From Thermoleophilaceae bacterium (GTDB taxonomy: Bacteria; Actinomycetota; Thermoleophilia; Solirubrobacterales; Thermoleophilaceae): 5,068 nucleotides of DNA. The notes below the pieces were generated by a model. It was not told the DNA's origin and made no database searches. It was given only the letters and a program-made list of their open reading frames with translations. The stretch lies in NCBI GenBank assembly GCA_013812065.1, contig JACCUC010000231.1:1-5068 (forward strand). The letters run 5' to 3'. Of this stretch, positions 1-5,068 are shown piece by piece (position 1 is the stretch's first letter; the number at the start of each line of letters is the position of its first letter). Both the position numbers and the translations under genes were made by a program.

Positions 1-995
1 GCCGGCGACCCCTGGCCGGCGGGGCGGCCGCCGGCGCCAGCCTGTCGCTGGTGCTCGTGGTAGCCACGCTCCCGCTCGACGCGGTCGCCCACGCGCGCGC
101 CGTCGAGGCAGGACTTGCGACCCAGGCCTTCGGGCCCTGGCTCGCCGACGTGGCCAAGGCCGCGGGGGTCGGCGCGGTGCTCGCGGGCGCCGGGGCGGGG
201 GGCGCGATCGCGCTCCTGCGGCGCTTTCCCCGGCGTCCGTGGATTCCCGGCACGGCGGTCGCCGTCGCCCTGAGCGCCGCCTTCGTGTTCCTCTCCCCGC
301 TGCTGCTCGAACCGATCTTCAACCGCTTCACGCCGCTGCCCCGCGGCGAGCTGCGAAGCGAGGTGCTGCGCCTGGCCGAGCGATCCGGGGTCGGCGTGGG
401 CGAGGTCTACCGCGTCGACGCGAGCCGGCGGACGACGGGCGCCAACGCCTACGTCGGCGGCCTTGGGCAGACGAAGCGAGTCGTCCTCTACGACACGCTG
501 GTCGAGCGATTCCCTCCCGAGCAGGTGCGCTCGGTGGTCGCCCACGAGCTCGGTCACGTCCGGCACCGCGATCTCATCCGTGGGCTCCTGTGGATCGCGC
601 TGGTCGCGCCGGCGGCGCTGTTCCTCGCTCAGGCGCTGACCGACGCGGCGTGGGCGTTGGGGCGCCGCCAGGAACCGGCGAGCGGCGGATCCGCCGGCTC
701 GCGCCCGTCCGCCACTCCCGCCGCCGTGCCCGCGCTCGCCCTCGCCCTGGCGCTCGTCTCCTTTGCGGTCGGGTCGGCCGGCAACGTCCTCTCCCGGCTC
801 GTCGAGGCACGCGCCGACGGCTTCGCGCTGCGCCTCACCGGCGAGCCCCAGGCGTTCATCGGGCTCGAGCGCGGCCTCGCGGTGAGCAACCTCACCGAGC
901 CCGCTCCCCCGGCCGCCTGGCACGTCCTGCTCGGTACCCACCCGACGACGATCGAGCGGATCGGCTTCGGATTGACCTACGCGCGCGAGCGCTGA
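1..995 (+). CDS. M48 family (Ste24/CAAX-protease-like) integral membrane zinc metallopeptidase, 5' end cut by window edge
   Basis: This is a membrane-embedded zinc endopeptidase of the M48 family, resembling Ste24/CAAX prenyl protease 1. Bacterial members are thought to act in membrane protein processing or quality control; the substrate is unknown. Numbering from the in-frame GTG at 51, the zinc motif HELGH is at residues 165-169, and the third ligand is probably Glu252 in the EARAD segment. The conserved SRRTTGANAYVGGLG stretch is at about 125-139 and a late THP motif at 297-299. Hydrophobic segments lie near residues 41-56, 68-90, 179-200 and 226-245, with a Pro/Ser/Ala-rich linker at about 206-225 before the last. 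The frame is open leftward from 51 to the window edge and encodes more hydrophobic sequence, so GTG 51 is probably internal and the gene starts outside the window. The stop at 993-995 is 6 bases before rlmH. The family call is firm; the cellular role is inferred. Confidence 0.9.
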   Translation, partial: RRPLAGGAAAGASLSLVLVVATLPLDAVAHARAVEAGLATQAFGPWLADVAKAAGVGAVLAGAGAGGAIALLRRFPRRPWIPGTAVAVALSAAFVFLSPLLLEPIFNRFTPLPRGELRSEVLRLAERSGVGVGEVYRVDASRRTTGANAYVGGLGQTKRVVLYDTLVERFPPEQVRSVVAHELGHVRHRDLIRGLLWIALVAPAALFLAQALTDAAWALGRRQEPASGGSAGSRPSATPAAVPALALALALVSFAVGSAGNVLSRLVEARADGFALRLTGEPQAFIGLERGLAVSNLTEPAPPAAWHVLLGTHPTTIERIGFGLTYARER

Positions 996-1001
996 CCGGA
1001 A

Positions 1002-1409
1002 ATGCGGATCGTGGTCCTCGCCGTCGGGCGCCTGCGCCCGCCCTTCGCCGATGACGTGCAGCATTACCGCTCCCTGCTCGGCCGCCACGCGCGCGTCGAG
1101 CTGCTCGAGGTGCGCGAGGAGGAGCGCGTCGAGCGCCTGCTGCCCGAGCGGGCGTTCCTGTGCCTGCTCGACGGGCGGGGGCAGACGTTCAGCTCGGAGG
1201 AGCTGAGCGGCTTCCTCGAGGAACGCCGACAGTCGGGCCGGGATCTGTGCTTCGTCATCGGCGGGCCGCGCGGGCTCGACCTGAGCGGGGTGGACATGCG
1301 CCTCTCGCTCGGCCCGATGACCCTCCCGCACCAGCTCGCCCGCGTCGTCCTCCTCGAGCAGCTCTTTCGCGCGCACAAGATCCTGGCCGGCGAGCCATAC
1401 CATTACTGA
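1002..1409 (+). CDS. rlmH: 23S rRNA (pseudouridine1915-N3)-methyltransferase RlmH
   Basis: RlmH is a small SPOUT-class, SAM-dependent methyltransferase. It methylates N3 of pseudouridine 1915 in helix 69 of 23S rRNA on assembled 70S ribosomes, and acts as a dimer. The 135-residue product has the family hallmarks: an N-terminal strand followed by AVG (residues 7-9), LDGRG at 56-60, the SAM-knot sequence FVIGGPRGL at 84-92, and SLGPMTLPHQLARV at 102-115. These are followed by LLEQLFRAHKI and the C-terminal GEPYHY. It is about 20 residues shorter than the usual length of about 155. The missing part lies between the second strand (VELLEVREEE) and the LLDGRG strand, outside the active site. The last residue is Tyr where Lys or Arg is common. 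ATG at 1002 fits the family N-terminus exactly. Only 6 bases separate it from the peptidase stop and no strong Shine-Dalgarno site is visible, which suggests coupled translation. Confidence 0.95.
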   Translation: MRIVVLAVGRLRPPFADDVQHYRSLLGRHARVELLEVREEERVERLLPERAFLCLLDGRGQTFSSEELSGFLEERRQSGRDLCFVIGGPRGLDLSGVDMRLSLGPMTLPHQLARVVLLEQLFRAHKILAGEPYHY

Positions 1410-1417
1410 GCCAGCTC

Positions 1418-3061
1418 GTGACCTCTCTCGATGACCCCATGGCCGAGCTGCGAGCCGCGCTCGCCGCAGCCGCCGCCGAGCTGCGCGGCTCCCCGGCCGG
1501 CGTCGAGCTGCGCCTCGACCGCCCGCCCCGGCCCGAGTTCGGCGACTTCTCGACGAACGCTCCGCTGCAGCTCGCCGCGGGGCTCGACGCCCAGCCGCGG
1601 GCGGTCGCCGATCGGCTCGGCGAGCTCCTGGGGCGCGTGCTCGGACCCGACCTCGACCGCGCGGAGGTCGCCGGGCCCGGCTTCCTCAACCTGTTTCTCT
1701 CCGACCGCTTCTGGCGCTCCTCGCTCGCGACGGTGATCGCGGCGGGGGAGCGCTTCGGCGCGGGCGCCGCCGCCACTCCTGGTACCGAGCGGATCCTCGT
1801 CGAGTTCGTGAGCGCCAACCCGACCGGCCCGATCACGGTGGCCGCCGCCCGCCACGCCGCCTACGGTGACAGCCTCTGCCGCATCCTCGCCTTTGCCGGC
1901 CATGCCGTCGAGCGGGAGTACTACGTCAACGACACGGGCGCCCAGATCCGCCGCTTCGCCGAGTCGCTCGCGGCGCGCGCGCGCGGCGAGGAGCCGCCCG
2001 AGGACGGCTACCGCGGGACCTACGTCGCCGAGCTCGCCGCCGGCATCCCCGGCGCCGCCGACCTGCCGCTCGACGCGCTGACCGCGCGGGGCGTCCAGCT
2101 CATGCTCGCGGGCGTGGCGGCCACGCTCGAGCGCTTCCGGGTGAGTTTCGACCGCTTCTTCTTCGAGCGCTCCCTGCACTCCGAGGGCGCGATCAGGCGC
2201 ACGCTCGCGCTGCTCGACGAGCGCGGCCACGTCTACGCGAGCGAGGGCGCGACCTGGCTGCGCACGAGCGCGCTCGGCGACGACAAGGACCGCGTGCTGC
2301 GGCGCTCGAGCGGCGAGCTCACGTACTTCGCGGCCGACGTCGCATATCACGAGGAGAAGCTGCGCCGTGGCCCCGACCGCGCGATCGACGTGCTCGGCGC
2401 CGACCACCACGGCTATGTGGCGCGCATGAAGGCGGCGTGGGTGGCGCTCGGCGGCGAGCCCGACAGGCTCGAGTTGCTGATCATGCAGCTCGTCAACCTG
2501 ACCGAGGGTGGCCGCCGCGTGCAGATGTCCAAGCGCGAGGGGGAGTTCGTCACCCTCGACGAGCTGATCGACGACATCGGCGTAGACGCCGCGCGCTGGT
2601 TCCTCCTGCAACGCAGCCACGACACGACGCTCGACCTCGACCTGGCGCTCGCGCGCGAGCAGAGCCCGGACAACCCGGTGTACTACGTGCAGTACGCCCA
2701 CGCACGGATCGCGGCGATCCGGCGCCGCGCGGGCGAGCAGCGGATTGCGGCCGCGGGGGCGGCCGACCTCGTCGCGGGCGAGACGTCCCTCCACCCCTCC
2801 GAGCGGGCGCTCGTACGGCGGCTGCTCGACTTCCCCTCCGAGGTCGCGACGTGCGCTACCCGTCGCGCGCCTCACCGCCTCACCGCCTACGCGCTCGAGC
2901 TCGCGCAGGGCTTCTCGGCCTTCTACCGCGATTGTCGAGTCGTCGGGGCAGGGGAGGAAGGCGGCGACGAAGCCTTCCGCCTCGTCCTCAGCGGCGCCTG
3001 TCAGGCGACTCTCGCCCGCGCCCTCGACCTGCTCGGCGTGGAGGCCCCCGAGTCGATGTGA
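1418..3061 (+). CDS. argS: Arginyl-tRNA synthetase (class I) with a non-canonical HIGH motif
   Basis: ArgS attaches arginine to tRNA-Arg using ATP in the cytoplasm. From GTG 1418 the product has 547 residues, near the usual 550-580. The N-terminal tRNA-binding (Add-1) domain covers about residues 8-100, with FGDFSTNAPLQLA and GPGFLNLFL. The catalytic domain includes SANPTGP, EREYYVNDTG, LGADHHGYVARMKAAW and the KMSKS equivalent QMSKR at 369-373 (Lys372). NPVYYVQYAHAR is at 419-430, leading into the DALR anticodon-binding domain, which has FPSEVA, PHRLTAYALELAQGFSAFYRDCRV and a terminal LLGVEAPESM. The odd point is that the slot after NPTGP, normally LHVGHGR, reads ITVAAAR (HIGH slot at residues 140-143), so both histidines are absent. 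The start could be GTG 1418, 8 bases after rlmH, or ATG 1439 (540 residues). Neither has a strong ribosome-binding site; farther upstream in-frame starts lie inside rlmH and are unlikely. Probably co-transcribed with rlmH. Confidence 0.95.
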   Translation: MTSLDDPMAELRAALAAAAAELRGSPAGVELRLDRPPRPEFGDFSTNAPLQLAAGLDAQPRAVADRLGELLGRVLGPDLDRAEVAGPGFLNLFLSDRFWRSSLATVIAAGERFGAGAAATPGTERILVEFVSANPTGPITVAAARHAAYGDSLCRILAFAGHAVEREYYVNDTGAQIRRFAESLAARARGEEPPEDGYRGTYVAELAAGIPGAADLPLDALTARGVQLMLAGVAATLERFRVSFDRFFFERSLHSEGAIRRTLALLDERGHVYASEGATWLRTSALGDDKDRVLRRSSGELTYFAADVAYHEEKLRRGPDRAIDVLGADHHGYVARMKAAWVALGGEPDRLELLIMQLVNLTEGGRRVQMSKREGEFVTLDELIDDIGVDAARWFLLQRSHDTTLDLDLALAREQSPDNPVYYVQYAHARIAAIRRRAGEQRIAAAGAADLVAGETSLHPSERALVRRLLDFPSEVATCATRRAPHRLTAYALELAQGFSAFYRDCRVVGAGEEGGDEAFRLVLSGACQATLARALDLLGVEAPESM

Positions 3062-3180
3062 GCATCGCCTCGCCCCCACCGGTGGCGTCAGCCTGTGTTG
3101 CCATCGACGGCCAATACACGAACTTTTCGTCTCCCCACGAGTTGTAGGGGTTGTGGACCGAGGGTCGAAGACGAGGGGCC
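3062..3180. other. Intergenic region between argS and the HD-GYP gene
   Basis: This is the longest non-coding gap in the window and holds an AT-richer patch at about 3098-3152, which stands out from its surroundings. It contains a perfect 10-base palindrome, ccaccggtgg, at 3076-3085. It also holds an imperfect hairpin, tggcgtc (3083-3089) with gacggcca (3106-3113), which has one bulged base and a 16-base loop. A short T run (3124-3127) follows about 10 bases later, which is too far for a standard intrinsic terminator. A TTGCCA sequence at 3098-3103 could serve as a -35 box, but no good -10 box lies at the right distance. The region plausibly carries the argS transcript end and/or a promoter for the next gene, but neither can be fixed from sequence alone. 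Confidence 0.3.
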
Positions 3181-3187
3181 GGAGGAG
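3181..3187 (+). promoter_or_regulatory. Strong Shine-Dalgarno sequence GGAGGAG for the HD-GYP gene
   Basis: The sequence ggaggag is a near-perfect complement to the 16S rRNA 3' end and is the strongest ribosome-binding site in the window. It abuts ATG 3188, leaving only about 2 bases from the GGAGG core, which is closer than normal. The in-frame TTG at 3194 lies 8 bases from the core, an ideal spacing. The site therefore supports initiation here but leaves open whether ATG 3188 or TTG 3194 is used; the two products would differ by two residues. Confidence 0.6.
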
Positions 3188-3817
3188 ATGAGGTTGGCGA
3201 GCAGACCACACAGGCGCATGACCCGAGCCGCGGCAGCGTCGAGCTCCGATTCGGGCCCCGTGCTCCAGCTCGCGCCCGTGTTCCCCCGCCGCCTGCGCGA
3301 CCACTGGCTCGATCCTCACGCCGCCGAGGTCGTCGAGCTGGCGATCGACCTCGGGCGCGCCGCCGGGCTCTCTTCGGCGGCCCTGTTCGAACTCGAGCTC
3401 GTCGCTCGCCTCCACGATGTCGGCAAGGACGCGGTGCCGCACGCCATCCTGCGCAAGCCCCCTCCGCTGAACGATGCCGAGTGGGCGGTCATGCGCCGCC
3501 ATCCCGAGTGGGGCTTTGAGATGCTCGTTGACGTGCCCGGGCTCGAGCCCGTCGCCCGCGCCGTCCACGCCCACCACGAGCATTGGGACGGCAACGGCTA
3601 TCCGCAGCGCCTCGCCGGCCCCGACATCCCCTTCGCGAGCCGCATCGTCGCCGTGTGCGACGCCTTCAGCGCGATGACCACCGAGCGGCCATACCGCGGC
3701 GCGCGCTCGGTCGCCGAGGCGCTCGCCGAGGTGCGCCGGTGCACGGCGACCCAGTTCGACCCGGCGATCGTGGACGCGTTCGTGCTGAGCTTTCCCGAGC
3801 AGGTCGGGGTCGCCTGA
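3188..3817 (+). CDS. Stand-alone HD-GYP domain phosphodiesterase (probable cyclic di-GMP hydrolase)
   Basis: HD-GYP proteins are metal-dependent phosphodiesterases that typically cleave cyclic di-GMP to pGpG or GMP. From ATG 3188 the product has 209 residues. A basic, then Ala/Ser-rich leader of about 35 residues is followed by one HD-GYP domain. Its motifs are PHAAEV with the first ligand His, LHDVGK with His76-Asp77 and Lys80, HPEWGFEML, and HAHHEHWDGNGYP at residues 127-139. RIVAVCDAFSAMTTERPYR and FDPAIVDAF follow. All metal-ligand positions I can recognise are present, so it is probably active. There is no receiver, PAS, GAF or membrane segment, so any signal input must come from a partner or from expression level. 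A longer frame opens at GTG 3095 but its N-terminus looks non-coding; ATG 3218 is another possible start without a ribosome-binding site. The stop lies 19 bases from the convergent ccdA stop. Cyclic GMP-AMP as substrate cannot be excluded. Confidence 0.88.
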   Translation: MRLASRPHRRMTRAAAASSSDSGPVLQLAPVFPRRLRDHWLDPHAAEVVELAIDLGRAAGLSSAALFELELVARLHDVGKDAVPHAILRKPPPLNDAEWAVMRRHPEWGFEMLVDVPGLEPVARAVHAHHEHWDGNGYPQRLAGPDIPFASRIVAVCDAFSAMTTERPYRGARSVAEALAEVRRCTATQFDPAIVDAFVLSFPEQVGVA

Positions 3818-3836
3818 GCCGCGCGCGACCGGCCCG

Positions 3837-4580
3837 CTACAGCTCGCCGAAGAAGTTGATCCCGAGGCGCTCCATGAGCGTGAGCGCCTCACCGTTCAGG
3901 CGCGTCAGCTCGCCCGCGAACAGCAGCGATCCCATGAGGATGAGAACCACGCCCGACACGGCGGTGATCGCCCCGAAGTGGTCGCGGAAGAAGGCGAAGA
4001 AGCGCGTCGCCCGCGAGAAGGCGAGCGCCGAGAGGATGAACGGCACCGCGAGCCCGGCGGCGTAAAAGGCGAGCAGGACGCCACCCGCCCCGACGGTGGA
4101 GCGGGTGCTGGCCGCGGTGAGGATGGCGCCGAGTGTCGGGCCCGTGCACGGCAGCCAGGCGATGGCAAACGCGAGCCCCGCGACGACCGGGCCGCCCGTC
4201 GAGGCTCGGCGCAGCAGCGCCTCCGGCCGCCAGCCGCGCTTGAGGACCGGCACGAACAGCGTCCCGATGAAGAGCAGGCCCATGAGGACGATCGTCACCC
4301 CGGCGATCTGGCGCAGGGCGACTCGCTGCTCGAGCAGCCCCTGGCCGATCCCGGTCGCGGTCATCCCGAGGGCGACGAACATGAGCCCGAACGAGAGGCA
4401 GAACAGGAGCGCTGGGACGAGGACCTGCGCGCGGCTTCGACCCTGCTCGAGGTCGGCGAACGAGACCCCGGAGATCGCCGAGAGGTAGCCCGGCACGAGC
4501 GGGAGCACGCACGGGGAGACGAACGATATGAACCCGACGGCAAAGGCGGCGAGCACGGTCGTGTCGACGCTCGAGCTCAC
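3837..4580 (-). CDS. ccdA: CcdA/DsbD-family transmembrane thiol-disulfide transporter for cytochrome c biogenesis
   Basis: CcdA-type proteins move reducing equivalents from cytoplasmic thioredoxin across the membrane to extracytoplasmic thiol proteins, including those that reduce apocytochrome c. The 247-residue product has about six membrane segments, near residues 8-29, 53-75, 90-111, 131-154, 166-187 and 205-223. It carries the two hallmark redox cysteines: Cys24 in FVSPCVLPLVPGYLS in the first segment and Cys145 in AWLPCTGPTLG in the fourth. There is no N-terminal DsbD-alpha or C-terminal thioredoxin domain, so it is the short CcdA form. The start is GTG at 4580, 10 bases after the ccmH stop; a weak GTGAG overlapping that stop may be the ribosome-binding site. 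The pair is likely co-transcribed leftward. Short CcdA proteins can also serve other thiol pathways, but the ccmH neighbour favours cytochrome c maturation. Confidence 0.92.
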   Translation of the reverse strand: MSSSVDTTVLAAFAVGFISFVSPCVLPLVPGYLSAISGVSFADLEQGRSRAQVLVPALLFCLSFGLMFVALGMTATGIGQGLLEQRVALRQIAGVTIVLMGLLFIGTLFVPVLKRGWRPEALLRRASTGGPVVAGLAFAIAWLPCTGPTLGAILTAASTRSTVGAGGVLLAFYAAGLAVPFILSALAFSRATRFFAFFRDHFGAITAVSGVVLILMGSLLFAGELTRLNGEALTLMERLGINFFGEL

Positions 4581-4590
4581 GGAGGTGCGC

Positions 4591-5068
4591 TCACAGGTCG
4601 TAGCGCTCGAGGTCGCGCTCGAGGCGGGCGGCGGCGTCCGGGCTGAGCTCGCGGTCCTGCGCAGGGAGATCCTTGGATGTCGCGGCGCCTGGGGCGGGCA
4701 CCGCCGCGCTCGCTTGCCGACCGCGCCAGCGAACGACCGCCAGCGCGCAGGCCCCCAACCCGCCCGCCACGCCCAGCAGGGGAACCAGGTAGGCGGCGAG
4801 GTCGAAGCCCTCGTTCTGGGGCAGCGCCAGCACCTCGTCGCCGAACTCAGCCGCGAGCGCGGTCTTGATCTCGCCCTTCGACTCGCAGCGCTCGACCCGT
4901 TCGAGGATGAAGGCGCGCTCGCGATCGGCCTGTGGCGCCTCCTGGGCGAGCCCGAGCGGGGTCTTGCACACCGGGCACATGACCTCGTCCTCGATGTCGG
5001 CCACGCTGGTGCGCGGGCAGGCGGCCGCGGCCGCGCCGGCGGGCGCGACCGCGAGCACGAGCACGGCG
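4591..5068 (-). CDS. ccmH: CcmH-family cytochrome c maturation thiol oxidoreductase, 5' end probably cut by window edge
   Basis: CcmH/CycL proteins are membrane-anchored, outward-facing thiol oxidoreductases that help reduce apocytochrome c cysteines before haem attachment. Numbering from GTG at 5064, an Ala-rich hydrophobic leader ends at about residue 15. The redox motif follows in EVMCPVCKTPLG (Cys30, Cys33), then a three-helix region with QADRERAFI, GEIKTALAAEFGDEVLALP and a membrane segment at about 91-111. After it come RW and basic residues, a Pro/Ala-rich linker and an acidic C-terminal helix ending LERDLERYDL. The leader lacks the usual positively charged start and the frame stays open to the right edge, so the true start is probably outside the window and GTG 5064 internal. 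Two further cysteines, Cys16 at the likely signal cleavage region and Cys60, are visible. The stop at 4591-4593 is 10 bases before ccdA. The family call rests on the CXXC context, the topology and the ccdA neighbour. Confidence 0.88.
   Translation of the reverse strand, partial: AVLVLAVAPAGAAAAACPRTSVADIEDEVMCPVCKTPLGLAQEAPQADRERAFILERVERCESKGEIKTALAAEFGDEVLALPQNEGFDLAAYLVPLLGVAGGLGACALAVVRWRGRQASAAVPAPGAATSKDLPAQDRELSPDAAARLERDLERYDL

Noticed and set aside
1160..1417. A longer argS start inside rlmH
   Set aside because: The frame is open there, but the translated segment is Arg/Pro/Ala-rich without resemblance to ArgS, and it would overlap most of rlmH. The family N-terminus fits GTG 1418 or ATG 1439.
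3076..3085. Perfect palindrome ccaccggtgg as an intrinsic terminator or operator
   Set aside because: It is only 10 bases, leaves no room for a stable loop, and has no following T run. Such palindromes are common by chance in GC-rich DNA.
2437..3147. A 236-codon plus-strand frame overlapping the 3' half of argS
   Set aside because: The product is very Arg/Ala/Pro-rich with no motif and lies in a different frame within a recognised gene; it is a high-GC shadow.
3095..3187. N-terminal extension of the HD-GYP protein from GTG 3095
   Set aside because: The extension has no family resemblance, runs through the AT-richer intergenic patch and has no ribosome-binding site, whereas a strong GGAGGAG lies at 3181-3187.
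3818..3836. Bidirectional terminator between the convergent HD-GYP and ccdA genes
   Set aside because: The 19-base gap is GC-rich but forms no clear inverted repeat and has no T or A tracts on either side.
1403..3892. An 829-codon open frame on the minus strand covering argS and the HD-GYP gene
   Set aside because: It runs antisense to two clearly recognised genes. Its composition (Arg, Gly, Ala, Glu, Val and His rich, no recognisable motif) is what GC-biased codon use produces on the opposite strand. It also runs into the well-supported ccdA end.
3978..4646. A plus-strand frame opposite ccdA
   Set aside because: The product is a highly charged Arg/Glu/Gly/Asp-rich sequence without a recognisable domain, the typical complement of a GC-rich membrane protein gene.

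Overview
This is a very GC-rich bacterial window, densely coded, with short gaps, frequent GTG starts and strong G/C bias at third codon positions. The gene content and the look of the proteins suggest a high-GC actinobacterium. A Thermoleophilia-like lineage is my guess from general resemblance of the ArgS and CcmH sequences, not something proved here. No tRNA or rRNA gene, mobile element, CRISPR array or long repeat was seen.

Layout: three genes run rightward as a tight set: an M48/Ste24-type membrane metallopeptidase (cut by the left edge), rlmH (23S rRNA methyltransferase) and argS (arginyl-tRNA synthetase). The gaps are only 6 and about 8 bases, so they are probably co-transcribed. After a 126-base gap with an AT-richer patch comes a fourth rightward gene, a stand-alone HD-GYP phosphodiesterase. 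Its stop lies 19 bases from the stop of a convergent leftward pair: ccmH (cut by the right edge) followed 10 bases later by ccdA.

Functionally, rlmH and argS both serve translation, and the M48 peptidase is a membrane quality-control or processing protease sharing their transcript. The HD-GYP protein probably degrades cyclic di-GMP (or a related cyclic dinucleotide). The ccmH-ccdA pair belongs to cytochrome c maturation: CcdA passes reducing equivalents across the membrane, and CcmH uses its CXXC pair to keep apocytochrome haem-binding cysteines reduced.

The genes are mostly ordinary. The most notable observation is in ArgS: the whole catalytic domain is recognisable, but the class I 'HIGH' signature (HVGH in most ArgRS) reads TVAA, while the KMSKS-equivalent lysine is kept. 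No convincing new multi-gene system was found.
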